A stretch of 64,000 nucleotides of DNA from Bin52 sp965213935. GTDB taxonomy: Bacteria > Pseudomonadota > Alphaproteobacteria > Thalassobaculales > Thalassobaculaceae. The stretch is from assembly GCA_965213935.1 (NCBI GenBank), contig CBDCAO010000010.1, positions 496,001 through 560,000 of the forward strand, read 5' to 3'. The first letter of the stretch is position 1. Every line of letters begins with the position of its first letter. Shown one piece after another: positions 8,635-17,421 of this stretch. A program made the position numbers and the translations under genes. The notes beneath the pieces were generated by a model. That model ran no database searches and was not told where the DNA came from. It worked only from the letters and a program-made list of their open reading frames with translations.

Positions 8635-8677
8635 GCCGGCCTTCCGGCCCGGGTGCCGGACGATACCATATCTCCTT

Positions 8678-8716
8678 GCCGGCGCGTGCCGGCTTGGGGC
8701 CCCTGAACCGGGCCCC
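8678..8716 (+). promoter_or_regulatory. Two hairpins in the rpsF leader, possible ribosomal-protein autoregulatory element
   Basis: A GCCGGC/GCCGGC stem with a GCGT loop (8678-8693) is followed by a GGGGCCC/GGGCCCC stem with a seven-base loop (8696-8716), ending about 20 bases before the rpsF ATG. rpsF leaders in many bacteria carry an RNA structure bound by the S6:S18 complex. Whether this leader has the binding motif cannot be decided by eye. Confidence 0.45.
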
Positions 8717-8737
8717 GATCAGCCACAAGGAGCAGGA

Positions 8738-9214
8738 ATGTCCTACTACGAGTGCGTCTTCATCGCCCGCCAGGAGCTTTCGGCCTCCCAGGCCGAGCAA
8801 CTGGCCGACCAGATGGCGGAAATCGTCACGGCCAACGGCGGTACCGTCAAGACCCGCGAATACTGGGGCCTCAAGAACCTGGCCTATCGGATCAAGCGGA
8901 ACCGCAAGGGGCACTACACGCTGTTCTATCTCGATGCGCCGTCGGATGCGGTCGCGGAGCTTGAACGCAACATGCGCATCAGCGATGACGTGCTGCGCTA
9001 CCTGACGCTGCGGCTCGACGAACTGCCCGAGGGGCCGTCGATCATGATGCAGATCCGTTCGGAACGCGGCGGGCGCCGCGGCGACCGCGGCCCGAGGGAC
9101 GGCCGCCGGTTTGACCGTGGCCCCCGTCCTCCCAGGGACCGGCAGGGTGATGACGACAGGGCGCGTCCGGCGGCAACCCCGACGGCGCCCGTTGAGCAAG
9201 ACGGGAGAACATGA
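8738..9214 (+). CDS. rpsF: 30S ribosomal protein S6 with RG-rich tail
   Basis: S6 is a primary 16S rRNA-binding protein of the 30S platform and pairs with S18. The family domain spans residues 1 to about 97, starting MSYYECVFIARQELS and containing the YRIKRNRKGHY block. An extended tail of about 55 residues rich in Arg, Gly and Asp follows (for example RRGDRGPRDGRRFDRGPR); long tails are common in alphaproteobacterial S6. The 158-residue protein has a strong ribosome-binding site, AAGGAG, eight bases before the ATG. The stop overlaps the rpsR start by four bases (ATGA). Confidence 0.95.
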   Translation: MSYYECVFIARQELSASQAEQLADQMAEIVTANGGTVKTREYWGLKNLAYRIKRNRKGHYTLFYLDAPSDAVAELERNMRISDDVLRYLTLRLDELPEGPSIMMQIRSERGGRRGDRGPRDGRRFDRGPRPPRDRQGDDDRARPAATPTAPVEQDGRT

Positions 9215-9471
9215 CCATGAGTACCCTGTCGATTTCACGTCCGGCAGTACGCCGGCCCTTCATGCGCCGGCGCAAGTCGTGCCCGTTTTCGGGAAAGAAT
9301 GCGCCGACGATCGACTACAAGGACACCAAGCTGCTGCAACGGTTCGTCTCGGAGCGCGGCAAGATCGTGCCGTCACGGATCACCGCGGTCTCGGCGAAGA
9401 AGCAGCGCGAGCTGTCGAAGGCGATCAAGCGCGCACGGTTCCTGGGGCTGCTTCCCTACGTGGTGAGCTGA
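9211..9471 (+). CDS. rpsR: 30S ribosomal protein S18
   Basis: This 86-residue S18 is the S6 partner on the 30S platform. The hallmark blocks FMRRRKSCPFSGKNAPTIDY and ITAVSAKKQRELSKAIKRAR are intact, and it ends with the usual LGLLPYV. An in-frame ATG at 9217, two codons later, is an equally possible start. Translational overlap with rpsF supports stoichiometric synthesis of the pair. Confidence 0.96.
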   Translation: MTMSTLSISRPAVRRPFMRRRKSCPFSGKNAPTIDYKDTKLLQRFVSERGKIVPSRITAVSAKKQRELSKAIKRARFLGLLPYVVS

Positions 9472-9496
9472 CGCAGACCCCGCGTGGCGATGTCGG

Positions 9497-10462
9497 ATGA
9501 TGCGCACATGGCTCTGGCTCGGAATCGCGGCGCTGGTCAGTGCAGGACTGTACCTTGCCACCGTGGCCGGTTCGGTCGCGGCATTCCTGCTGACCTATCT
9601 GACACCGCTGCCGCTGTTCCTGCTCGGACTTTCGCTCGGTGGCAGGCTGAGCGGGCTGGCCGGAGCGGTTGCGGCCATGCTGGTCGCGGGTGTCGCCGGA
9701 CCTCAGGCGGGGTTGCTGTACCTGGGCTTCTGCGGGATTCCGGTTGCGGTCCTGTGCGAACTGGCCGAGCGCAGGTATCCGGGCTCCGGCGGGCCCGGCA
9801 CCGACTGGTATCCACCGGGCCGGTTGTGCGTCTGGCTCGCACTGATGCCGCTGGCGCTGTTCCTGCTGGTGACAGTCTACGTGTCGGCCACCGGCGGGTC
9901 GCTCGAGCAACTGATCGCCACCGAGATCCGTGCCCTGATGGCGCAGTACCGGGAGATCCTTGGCCAGGCGGGCGATGGCACGCCCGTGACCGAGGCCGAA
10001 CAGTTCGCTTTCCTCGAATCGCTTTTTGCCCGGATTGCGCCCGGACTTCTGGCCAGTCTGTGGATGACGCTGACCGCGATCAACGGCGTCATGGCGCAGA
10101 GCCTGCTGGTGCGCAGGGGCGCCGCCATCCGACCCGCGCCCGCGATGGGCGACATCGAGCTGCCGCGCAGCTTCGTGATCGCCTTTGCGGTGGCGATGCT
10201 GCTTGGCATGACCCTCGACGGACCGTTGGGGTTCATCGGTGTGAATGCCGCCGTGATCCTCGCCTTCCCGCTGCTGCTGTCGGGTCTTGGCGTGGCGCAT
10301 GTGCTCGCCGCCCGCACCGGGCTGCGCGTGGTCCTGCTGTTCTTTCTGTATCTGGTGCTTGCCGTCACGCGGTGGGGCGCCGTGGTCATGATCGCCATTG
10401 GCCTGATCGACCACTTTGCCGGATTGAAGAAGCGCCTGCGCGGGCAGTCGCCGTCGGTCTGA
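9497..10462 (+). CDS. DUF2232 multipass membrane protein
   Basis: This 321-residue hydrophobic protein has about eight predicted membrane segments, the first in residues 5-45 and the last near residues 280-310. It belongs to the DUF2232 (YybS-like) group, which in alphaproteobacteria commonly lies between rpsR and rplI, exactly as here. The family function is unknown. The start is an ATG pair at 9497. It is co-directional in the ribosomal-protein operon, with gaps of 25 and 42 bases. Confidence 0.8.
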   Translation: MMRTWLWLGIAALVSAGLYLATVAGSVAAFLLTYLTPLPLFLLGLSLGGRLSGLAGAVAAMLVAGVAGPQAGLLYLGFCGIPVAVLCELAERRYPGSGGPGTDWYPPGRLCVWLALMPLALFLLVTVYVSATGGSLEQLIATEIRALMAQYREILGQAGDGTPVTEAEQFAFLESLFARIAPGLLASLWMTLTAINGVMAQSLLVRRGAAIRPAPAMGDIELPRSFVIAFAVAMLLGMTLDGPLGFIGVNAAVILAFPLLLSGLGVAHVLAARTGLRVVLLFFLYLVLAVTRWGAVVMIAIGLIDHFAGLKKRLRGQSPSV

Positions 10463-10504
10463 TCACCCGGTGCCCGGTTCGCGGTGCCAGTTGGAGCGGA
10501 GACA

Positions 10505-11095
10505 ATGCAAGTCATCCTTCTTGAACGCATAGAAAAGCTGGGCCAGATGGGCGATGTCGTGACGGTGAAGGCCGGCTACGCCCGCAATTTCCTGCTGCCT
10601 CGCCGCAAGGCGTTGCGCAACACCAGCAAGAACCTGGCCTACTTCTCGGAACGCAAGACCCAGTTCGAGGCCGAGAACCTGGCGCGCCGCGAGGAGGCCG
10701 AACGGGTTGCGGTGAAACTGGAAGGATTCACGGTGCCGATCATCAGGGCGGCCGGCGAGAGCGGGCAGCTGTACGGTTCGGTCACTGCTCGTGACATCGC
10801 CGACGCTGTGAGTGCCGCTGGCGTGACCATTTCCCGCAACCAGGTCTCGCTCGACCGGGCACTCAAGTCGCTCGGTCTCGAACGGGTGCGGATCCAGCTT
10901 CATGGCGAGGTTTCCGAGTTCGTCACCATCAATATCGCCCGCTCCGACGAGGAAGCCGAACGCCAGCTGAAACTCGGTCGCGCGGTCGGAACCGGCGATG
11001 AAGTCGACGATGACGAGCCGGCGTTCGATGACGATTTCGGTGCTGATGGCGCCGACGACGATCAGCCCGGCGAGGCTGACCCGCAGGAGGCGTAG
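10505..11095 (+). CDS. rplI: 50S ribosomal protein L9 with acidic C-terminal tail
   Basis: L9 binds 23S rRNA and helps limit frameshifting and ribosome stacking. The N-terminal domain is canonical (MQVILLERIEKLGQMGDVV, then AGYARNFLLPR), followed by the long connecting helix and the C-terminal RNA-binding domain ending near residue 155. The 196-residue length exceeds the usual 148-155 because of a strongly acidic tail (DDDEPAFDDDFGADGADDD), as seen in other alphaproteobacteria. A GGAG sequence lies upstream of the ATG. Confidence 0.96.
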   Translation: MQVILLERIEKLGQMGDVVTVKAGYARNFLLPRRKALRNTSKNLAYFSERKTQFEAENLARREEAERVAVKLEGFTVPIIRAAGESGQLYGSVTARDIADAVSAAGVTISRNQVSLDRALKSLGLERVRIQLHGEVSEFVTINIARSDEEAERQLKLGRAVGTGDEVDDDEPAFDDDFGADGADDDQPGEADPQEA

Positions 11096-11144
11096 ACCGG
11101 ACTGGGGCTTTGCTTCGTCGAGGGCTCTTCGCTACCCTTGACCG

Positions 11145-12635
11145 ATGGTGACCCATCCGCTTCCGGTTCACGGCGACTCCAGGGCGCAGACGCGTCCGGA
11201 AGACCTGCCGTACACGTTTGAGGCCGAGCAGGGGCTGCTGGGAGCAATCCTGGTCAACAACCGGGCCTACGAGCTGGTCGGCGACTACCTGTCCGAGAAC
11301 CAGTTCTCCGATCCGGCGCACGGGCGCATCTACGCCGAGTGTGCCCGACTGATCTCGCGCGGTCAGCTGGCCAACCCGGTTACACTCAAGGCCCGGTTCG
11401 ACCAGGACGAAAGTCTGGAGGCGCATGGCGGCTCGGCATACCTCGCCAATCTCGCCGCCTCCGTCGTCACCGTGGTCAATGCCAGTGACTATGGCACGCT
11501 GATCCGTGATGCGCACCTGAGACGGGAACTGCTCGCGTTCTCCCAGCAGACCGCGAGCGAGGCCCTTTCCCACAGCCATGACCTGACCGCGACCGAACAG
11601 ATAGAGATCGCCGAGAACCGGCTGTTCACCCTGGCCGAGACCGGGCAGGTCGACCGCGGTTTCATCCATTTCCGCGAGGCGCTGAATGAATCGGTCCGGA
11701 CCGCGGAAGCCGCCTACCAGCGCGATGGCCAGGTCGCGGGGGTGGCGACCGGGTTTGCCGATCTCGACCGGCGGCTCGGCGGGTTGCACAGTTCGGATCT
11801 CGTAATCCTCGCCGGGCGTCCCTCGATGGGCAAGACGGCTCTTGCAACCAACATCGCCTTTCAGGTGGCGCGCAACCCGGATCCGGACGGTCGGCGCCAG
11901 CCGGTGGCCTTCTTCTCGCTGGAGATGTCGTCCCAGCAGCTCGCGACGCGGATCCTTGCGGAACGCACGGGAATCGGATCGGAGCGGATCCGCCGGGGGG
12001 AGCTCGCGAGAGCCGATTTCCAGAGTCTGGTCGAGGCGACCGGCGAGATCGAGACCGCGCCGCTGTTCATTGACGACACGCCCGCACTGGCGATCTCGGC
12101 CCTGCGCTCCAGGGCCCGGCGCATGAAGCGCCGGCATGGCCTGTCGCTGATCGTGGTTGACTACCTTCAGCTCATGACCCCGCCACCGGGAGTGCGGCCG
12201 GATAACCGGGTGCAGGAGGTGTCGATCGTGACCCAGAACCTGAAGGCGGTCGCCAAGGAACTCGACGTGCCGGTGCTGGCGCTGTCGCAGCTGTCGCGTT
12301 CGGTCGAGCAGCGCGAGGACAGACGCCCGATGCTCTCGGATCTGAGGGACTCGGGTTCGATCGAACAGGACGCGGATGTGGTGATGTTCGTGTTCCGTGA
12401 ACAGTATTACCTGGAGCGGGCGGAACCGAAGCAGCGTGCCGCCGAGAGCGACGAGCAGTTCGACAAGCGGCACGAGAACTGGAAGGCCAGGCTTGAACGG
12501 TCGCACGGTGTAGCCGAGATCATCATTGACAAGCATCGCCAGGGCCCCACCGGGATCGAACGGCTGCATTTCGACGGCGAAATCACCAAGTTCTCCGATG
12601 CGATTGATGATGACCGGTTGCCGGACCAGTACTGA
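11145..12635 (+). CDS. dnaB: Replicative DNA helicase
   Basis: DnaB is the hexameric 5'-3' fork helicase. The 496-residue protein has an N-terminal DnaG-interaction domain (EAEQGLLGAILVNNRAYELV, about residues 26-45). The C-terminal RecA-like motor has Walker A GRPSMGKTA (about 224-232), AFFSLEMSSQQLATR, the LIVVDYLQLM Walker B (about 336-345) and the arginine-finger region LRDSGSIEQDADVVMF. No intein interrupts it. The ATG follows L9 by 49 bases. The 3' end overlaps the start of the alanine racemase gene. Confidence 0.96.
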   Translation: MVTHPLPVHGDSRAQTRPEDLPYTFEAEQGLLGAILVNNRAYELVGDYLSENQFSDPAHGRIYAECARLISRGQLANPVTLKARFDQDESLEAHGGSAYLANLAASVVTVVNASDYGTLIRDAHLRRELLAFSQQTASEALSHSHDLTATEQIEIAENRLFTLAETGQVDRGFIHFREALNESVRTAEAAYQRDGQVAGVATGFADLDRRLGGLHSSDLVILAGRPSMGKTALATNIAFQVARNPDPDGRRQPVAFFSLEMSSQQLATRILAERTGIGSERIRRGELARADFQSLVEATGEIETAPLFIDDTPALAISALRSRARRMKRRHGLSLIVVDYLQLMTPPPGVRPDNRVQEVSIVTQNLKAVAKELDVPVLALSQLSRSVEQREDRRPMLSDLRDSGSIEQDADVVMFVFREQYYLERAEPKQRAAESDEQFDKRHENWKARLERSHGVAEIIIDKHRQGPTGIERLHFDGEITKFSDAIDDDRLPDQY

Positions 12636-13746
12636 AACCGCTGCGGCGGCTTCGCTGCTGCGCATCGATCTTGACGCCGTTGCTGCCAACTACCAGCTGC
12701 TGAGCCGTCGCCTCGCGACTGCCGCCTGCGGGGCCGCGGTCAAGGCCGACGCCTACGGCATCGGGGCCCGCAGGGTGGCCCGCCGCCTGGTGCGGGCCGG
12801 GTGCCGCATCTTCTTCGTCGCGACGCTGGATGAAGCCGTGACGTTGCGCGCCGACCTGCCCGGCACCGGCATCGACATCGCCGTCCTGTGCGGGGTGTTG
12901 CCGGGGACCGAACAGGTGCTTGCCGAACACCGGTTGATCCCCGTCATCAACGATCCCGGCCAGATCGTCCGCTGGCAGCGTGCCGGCGAACGCGCCGCGG
13001 CGCCGCTCGATGCCATGCTCCACGTCGACACCGGCATGAACCGGCTCGGCCTGTCGCCGCGCGAGACCGGCCGGCTGGCCGAAGCCCCGGAGCTGCTGGA
13101 AGGCGTGAACTGGCGGTGCCTGGTCTCGCACCTCGCCTGCGCCGATAATCCGGACGATCCGGAAAACAGGGTCCAGCGCGACCGGGTCCGGGCCGTGCGT
13201 AGCCGACTGCCGGCGATGCCCGTCAGTCTTGCGAACTCGGCCGGCATCCTGCTTGGCGCCGACTGGCACTTCGACCTTGTTCGCCCGGGGATCGCGCTCT
13301 ATGGCGGCGGGCCGCAGTCCGGCCGGGAGAACCCGATGCACCAGGTGGTCACGCTGCTGGGAAGAATTCTGCAGGTGCGCGACGTCGAGCCGGGGATGCG
13401 CGTGGGTTACGGCGGTGACTATCAGGCATGCGCACCCGGCCGTGTTGCGACCGTGGCCGCCGGCTATGCCGACGGGTACCTGCGCTCGTCTGCCGGCTGT
13501 GCCCGGGTGCACCTCGGACGCATGGCTCTGCCGGTGGTCGGGCGGGTCTCGATGGATCTGATCACGGTGGACGTGACCGAAGCCCCCGAGGCCTCGGTGG
13601 TCCCCGGCGCCCTGGTCGAGCTTCTGGGCGGGCAGCATACCATCGACGATGCAGCCGCGGCGGCCGGCACCATTTCCTACGAGATCCTGACTTCGCTCGG
13701 ACGGCGCTATCACCGGGAGTACCTCGAGGATGCCGCAGCAGGATAG
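12607..13746 (+). CDS. alr: Alanine racemase
   Basis: This PLP-dependent racemase supplies D-alanine for peptidoglycan. The 379-residue protein carries the PLP-lysine motif AAVKADAYGIG (Lys46) and the second catalytic tyrosine in VGYGGDY (about residue 268). It also has the MLHVDTGMNRLG block and the C-terminal VGRVSMDLITVDVT block. Twin ATG codons at 12607 and 12610 lie inside the end of dnaB, giving a 26-29-base overlap. The dnaB-alr neighbourhood is conserved in the class. Confidence 0.93.
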   Translation: MMTGCRTSTETAAAASLLRIDLDAVAANYQLLSRRLATAACGAAVKADAYGIGARRVARRLVRAGCRIFFVATLDEAVTLRADLPGTGIDIAVLCGVLPGTEQVLAEHRLIPVINDPGQIVRWQRAGERAAAPLDAMLHVDTGMNRLGLSPRETGRLAEAPELLEGVNWRCLVSHLACADNPDDPENRVQRDRVRAVRSRLPAMPVSLANSAGILLGADWHFDLVRPGIALYGGGPQSGRENPMHQVVTLLGRILQVRDVEPGMRVGYGGDYQACAPGRVATVAAGYADGYLRSSAGCARVHLGRMALPVVGRVSMDLITVDVTEAPEASVVPGALVELLGGQHTIDDAAAAAGTISYEILTSLGRRYHREYLEDAAAG

Positions 13747-13770
13747 TCCGGACACGTGGCGGAGGGGCAT

Positions 13771-14544
13771 GTGAACCCGCTGGCCGCGATCGGAAGGGCG
13801 TTCATCGCCTTCCTCGCCGGGACCGGCCGGCTCGGCCTGTTCGTGGCCGCCACCGTGTCGCACTGCGTGCGCCCGCCCTGGTATCCGCGGCTGCTGCTGC
13901 AGCACGTGATCGAGATCGGATACTTCTCGCTTCCGGTGGTGGGGCTGACGACGCTGTTTTCCGGCATGGTCGTCGCCTTGCAGAGCTACACCAGTTTCGC
14001 GAGGTTCTCCGCCGAGGACGCGGTTGCCACGGTGGTCGTGCTTTCCATTACCCGCGAACTCGCCCCGGTGCTTGCAGGGCTGATGGTGGCCGGGCGCATC
14101 GGTGCGTCGATGGCTGCCGAGATCGGAACCATGCGGGTCACCGAGCAGATCGATGCGCTCACCACCCTGTCGACGCACCCCTTGAAGTACCTGGTCGTCC
14201 CCAGGGTCCTTGCCGGCGTGATCAGCCTGCCGTTCCTGGTGCTGGTCGGCGACGTGATCGGCGTGTTCGGCGGCTACATCGTCGGGGTCTACAAGCTCGG
14301 GTTCGAACCGGTGGTCTACCTGCAGCGGACCTTCGACTACCTCGAGCCCTACGACGTGATATCGGGCCTGGTGAAGGCGGCGGTGTTCGGCTTCCTGGTC
14401 GCTGTGATGGGGTGCTACCACGGCTACAATTCCAGGCGTGGCGCTCGGGGCGTAGGGGCCGCAACGACGAATGCGGTGGTCTCGGCCTCGATCCTGATCC
14501 TGGTGGCCAACTACGGCGTCACCGAACTGTTCTTTGCCCGGTAG
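13771..14544 (+). CDS. mlaE: MlaE-family ABC transporter permease
   Basis: This 257-residue membrane protein of the MlaE/YrbE family is the inner-membrane permease of systems moving phospholipids between inner and outer membranes. It shows the family core (IGYFSLPVVGLTTLFSGMV, then ITRELAPVLAGLMVAGRIG and AAEIGTMRVTEQIDAL) with five or six membrane segments. I chose the GTG at 13771 because GGAGGGG lies at the right distance; an in-frame GTG at 13756 is possible. It is followed at once by its ATPase. The MlaD-type binding subunit and MlaB/MlaC are not adjacent. Confidence 0.9.
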   Translation: MNPLAAIGRAFIAFLAGTGRLGLFVAATVSHCVRPPWYPRLLLQHVIEIGYFSLPVVGLTTLFSGMVVALQSYTSFARFSAEDAVATVVVLSITRELAPVLAGLMVAGRIGASMAAEIGTMRVTEQIDALTTLSTHPLKYLVVPRVLAGVISLPFLVLVGDVIGVFGGYIVGVYKLGFEPVVYLQRTFDYLEPYDVISGLVKAAVFGFLVAVMGCYHGYNSRRGARGVGAATTNAVVSASILILVANYGVTELFFAR

Positions 14545-14549
14545 GAACC

Positions 14550-15293
14550 ATGGACAAGACTGTCCCCAGGATCCGGATCGCTCAGGTTTGCAAGAGCTTC
14601 GGTACCAACCGGGTTCTGGACGGCGTCGATCTCGAGGTCGGCCGCGGCGAATCCGTGGTCGTCGTCGGCCCGTCCGGCATCGGCAAATCGGTCCTGATCA
14701 AGTGCCTGATCGGGTTGCTGGAGCCCGACAGCGGCACGATCGAAATCGACGGGACGCGGATTGTCGCCAACTCCCTGCGCCGGTCGGTGTCCGGACGCTT
14801 CGGCATGCTGTTTCAGAACGGGGCCCTGTTCGACTCGCTCTCGGTGCTCGAGAACGTCGCCTTTCCACTCACCCGCGGCCGTATTCATGCCCTCGCCGCG
14901 GTGCGGTCGGACGCACTTCGGACACTGGCCCGGGTCGGGCTCGGTCCGGAGATCGCCGGCCTGTTCCCGGAGGACCTGTCCGGCGGGATGCGCAAGCGGG
15001 TCGCCCTTGCCCGGGCCATTGCCACCGACCCGGACATCCTGCTGTTCGACGAACCGACCACCGGTCTCGATCCGATCATGGGAGCGTTGATCGACTCACT
15101 GATCGTCCAGTGCGTGCGCGAGAGCGGAGCCACGGCGCTCACCATTACCCACGACATGGACAGCGCGCGACGCATCGCCGACCGGATCGCGATGCTGGAT
15201 GCGGGACGGGTGCTGTGGCAGGGTCCGACATCGAGGATCGAGTCCAGCGGCAATGAGGTAGTGGACCGGTTCATCCACGGGGTGGTGGGCTGA
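14550..15293 (+). CDS. mlaF: MlaF-family ABC transporter ATP-binding protein
   Basis: This 247-residue ATPase pairs with the preceding MlaE-type permease, only five bases upstream. It has Walker A VVGPSGIGKSVL (about residues 38-49), the Mla-specific MLFQNGALFDSLSVLENV block, signature LSGGMRKRVALARA (about 147-160), Walker B DILLFDEPTTGLDPI and the H-loop TITHDM. The last 23 bases overlap the convergent MFS transporter gene. Confidence 0.92.
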   Translation: MDKTVPRIRIAQVCKSFGTNRVLDGVDLEVGRGESVVVVGPSGIGKSVLIKCLIGLLEPDSGTIEIDGTRIVANSLRRSVSGRFGMLFQNGALFDSLSVLENVAFPLTRGRIHALAAVRSDALRTLARVGLGPEIAGLFPEDLSGGMRKRVALARAIATDPDILLFDEPTTGLDPIMGALIDSLIVQCVRESGATALTITHDMDSARRIADRIAMLDAGRVLWQGPTSRIESSGNEVVDRFIHGVVG

Positions 15294-16701
15294 CCTGCGC
15301 CGGCCTGGACCCGGTTCCGATTGCGACCCGCACCCCGCCGATCACCGCAAGGATGCACATCGGTCCGACCCCCAGATACAGCCATTCGGCGACCCTGCCC
15401 GCTGCCTCGGCTGTGAGGCTGTCGGAGAAACCGGCGGCATTGGCGATGACGCCGGCGGCGCTGGAGCCGAACATGATGCCGATCGACTGGGTCAGCGGCA
15501 TCACCGAGCCCACCCGGTGGCGGTCGGACTCGTCGACGACCTCGAACAGGAAGCGGCCGATGTGGCCCCAGGCCATCCCGATCCCCAAACCCGTTACCGC
15601 GATGCCGACGACGGCACCGGCCAGCGGGCCGGCGGGCAGGAACATGCCGGTCAGAACGACGCCGATCATGGCGATGACCGGCCCGGTGGCGGACGCGACC
15701 CTGCTCCCGGTCCGGGCGAGGCCGGAGAAGACGATTGCCGCAAGGGTCCAGGCCATTGACTGGGTGGTGACGACGAAGCCGGTGGCAAGCACCGGGATCG
15801 AATGGATCATCCGGAACAGCAACGGTCCGTAGACGGAGGTCAGCACGGTCGCGAAGGTAATGCCGAACACGAACAGGACACCGCTGCCGAGCACGGTGGC
15901 GGGGCGGAACATGTCCCGAGGAAACAGCCGGTCGCTGCTGCGGATTTCGAGTGCGACGGTGGCCGCGAAACACAGCAGGCTCGCACCTGCGAGCGGCAGT
16001 TCGAAACCCTCGGCGGCAGCGCTGCCGAGGGACCCGAGCAGAAGCGCGGATGAGCCGAGCAGCGCCAGCCGCGGCACCTGTCCCAACGACCCCGGTTCCC
16101 GGTCCGGTCCGTCCGGCGGAAGGGTGCGTGCAACCAGCACCACGAACAGCCCGGCTGCGCCCACCATCAGCAGGAAGCCGGACCGCCAGGCATCGAACTC
16201 GGCGAAGATCCCGCCGAGCAGCGGGCCGCTCAGTGCCGCGACACCCCAGCCGCCCGAGACCACCGCGAACATGCGTGCCCAGGTTGCCGGGGGAAACAGG
16301 TCGCGGATCATCCCATGCGAATAGACCATCAGCAGCCCCGCGCCGAGACCCTGGATGGTTCGACCGGCAAGGACGCCCGGCATGTCCCAGGCCAGTGCCA
16401 CCAGCAGACTGCCGGCGGCGAACACCGTTGCCGCGAGCACGAGCGAGCGCCGGATCCCGAACCAGGCCCTGATCATGCTGCCCGAGGCCGAGCTGATGAT
16501 GCTGCTGACGACAAACAGCGTCGTTGCCCAGCTGATCAGATCCAGGCCGCCGACGTCGAACGCGACGCTCGGCGCCAGGGTGGCGAAGATGAAGAAGTTG
16601 GTGGCGTGGAGTGCGACGGCGAAGACCAGTGCGAGCGTGGAGCGCCGGTACTCCGCCGACAGCAGTTCCCCCCAGGAGAGAGATTTCTCGCCTGCATTCA
16701 C
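15271..16701 (-). CDS. MFS transporter (drug-efflux-like, 12-14 TM)
   Basis: This 476-residue major facilitator protein has about 12-14 hydrophobic segments. MFS landmarks include AGRTIQGLGAGLLMVYSHGMIRDL in the first half and a long central loop near PPDGPDREPGS. Start-to-finish homology fits DHA1/DHA2-type efflux carriers, but the substrate cannot be inferred. I chose the GTG at 16701 because CAGGAGAG lies five bases upstream; extension to 16869 would run into insertion-sequence debris. It is transcribed toward mlaF and the two stops overlap by 23 bases. Confidence 0.8.
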   Translation of the reverse strand: MNAGEKSLSWGELLSAEYRRSTLALVFAVALHATNFFIFATLAPSVAFDVGGLDLISWATTLFVVSSIISSASGSMIRAWFGIRRSLVLAATVFAAGSLLVALAWDMPGVLAGRTIQGLGAGLLMVYSHGMIRDLFPPATWARMFAVVSGGWGVAALSGPLLGGIFAEFDAWRSGFLLMVGAAGLFVVLVARTLPPDGPDREPGSLGQVPRLALLGSSALLLGSLGSAAAEGFELPLAGASLLCFAATVALEIRSSDRLFPRDMFRPATVLGSGVLFVFGITFATVLTSVYGPLLFRMIHSIPVLATGFVVTTQSMAWTLAAIVFSGLARTGSRVASATGPVIAMIGVVLTGMFLPAGPLAGAVVGIAVTGLGIGMAWGHIGRFLFEVVDESDRHRVGSVMPLTQSIGIMFGSSAAGVIANAAGFSDSLTAEAAGRVAEWLYLGVGPMCILAVIGGVRVAIGTGSRPAQVSPPPRG

Positions 16702-16795
16702 GCTCGCTCTCCTGTCCGGGAGGTCGCACTGGCCCGGTTCCGGACGGTATGCGGCGAGTGTGCCGGTTGCCGCCCCGCCCGGACAACCTTCGAAG

Positions 16796-17371
16796 CTAAC
16801 ATCTTCCCCGGCCTGCAGGTCGGGGATTTCCGGCAGGGCTCGTCGCTCCACCGATCGTTCTCGCTTCACCGGAGGGCCAATGCCTTTCCTCCACGAGCAT
16901 CAACGCCGTGTTCCGACGCAGGATGACCTGTGCCGCATTGATGTCCGCGTGGTCTCGATGTCCGCAGGTGGTGCAGACGAAGCTCACCTGGTTCTTGCGA
17001 CTCCGGCTGTCCATCGCGACGCATGTGCGCGAGGTGGTGTGGGCGGGCACTTTCACGATCGTTCCGCCTCTTTCTTCCAGCTTGCAGTCCAGCAGGTTTT
17101 CAAGGAGATGCCAGCCCTGGTTCAGGATCGACCTGTTCAGACCGGCCTTCTGGCGAACACTGCGCCCGGGTTCCTCCATCGTCCCGCGAGCGGAACCGGT
17201 CATGTTCCGGGTGTTCAGGTGTTCGATCACGACCGTGCCGAAGCGCCGCGAGAGATCGAGGCTGGCCCGATGGTGCCAGTCGCGGCGGATACGGGCGAGG
17301 CGCTTGCAGACGCCATGCAGCCTGCCGCCGAGCGTCGGTTCGGCCATCTCTTCCATTACGGTACCGACCAC
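16796..17371 (-). pseudogene. tnpB: Truncated tnpB (IS200/IS605-family OrfB) remnant
   Basis: The frame encodes 191 residues matching only the C-terminal half of TnpB. The RuvC-II-like segment FGTVVIEHLNTRNM and the RuvC-III region DINAAQVILRR are visible, but the N-terminal half with the first catalytic aspartate is missing. The zinc-ribbon is damaged: the first cysteine pair reads TCVAMDSRSRKN, with only one Cys, whereas the second pair VCTTCGH is intact. The frame reads through the element's terminal hairpin before stopping, as in several TnpB groups. It is probably inactive. The matching tnpA piece lies on the other strand at 17840, giving the divergent IS605 layout. Confidence 0.8.
16806..16825. 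repeat. Terminal hairpin of the IS605-type remnant
   Basis: A near-perfect 20-base palindrome (CCCCGGCCTGCAGGTCGGGG) is followed by GGGATTTCCGGC. IS200/IS605 elements carry such subterminal hairpins, recognised as single strands by TnpA; in TnpB systems this zone is also the 3' end of the guide (omega) RNA. The other end near 18120-18135 has a similar GGGATATCCCGGC. Confidence 0.6.
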
Positions 17372-17421
17372 GGGCAGAGCGCCCTGAGCAGGAAAAGGGG
17401 ATTATAAAGAGCCGAAGTCAT

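Noticed and set aside
12583..14421. Minus-strand 612-codon frame opposite alr and mlaE
   Set aside because: Histidine- and arginine-rich antisense frame with no domain; both plus-strand genes are well supported.
14885..16786. Minus-strand 633-codon frame spanning mlaF and the MFS gene
   Set aside because: It is out of frame with the real MFS gene and antisense to mlaF; arginine-rich shadow.
16796..17371. Active RNA-guided TnpB nuclease system
   Set aside because: Only the C-terminal half remains, the first zinc-ribbon cysteine pair is broken and RuvC-I is missing, so it is a relic.
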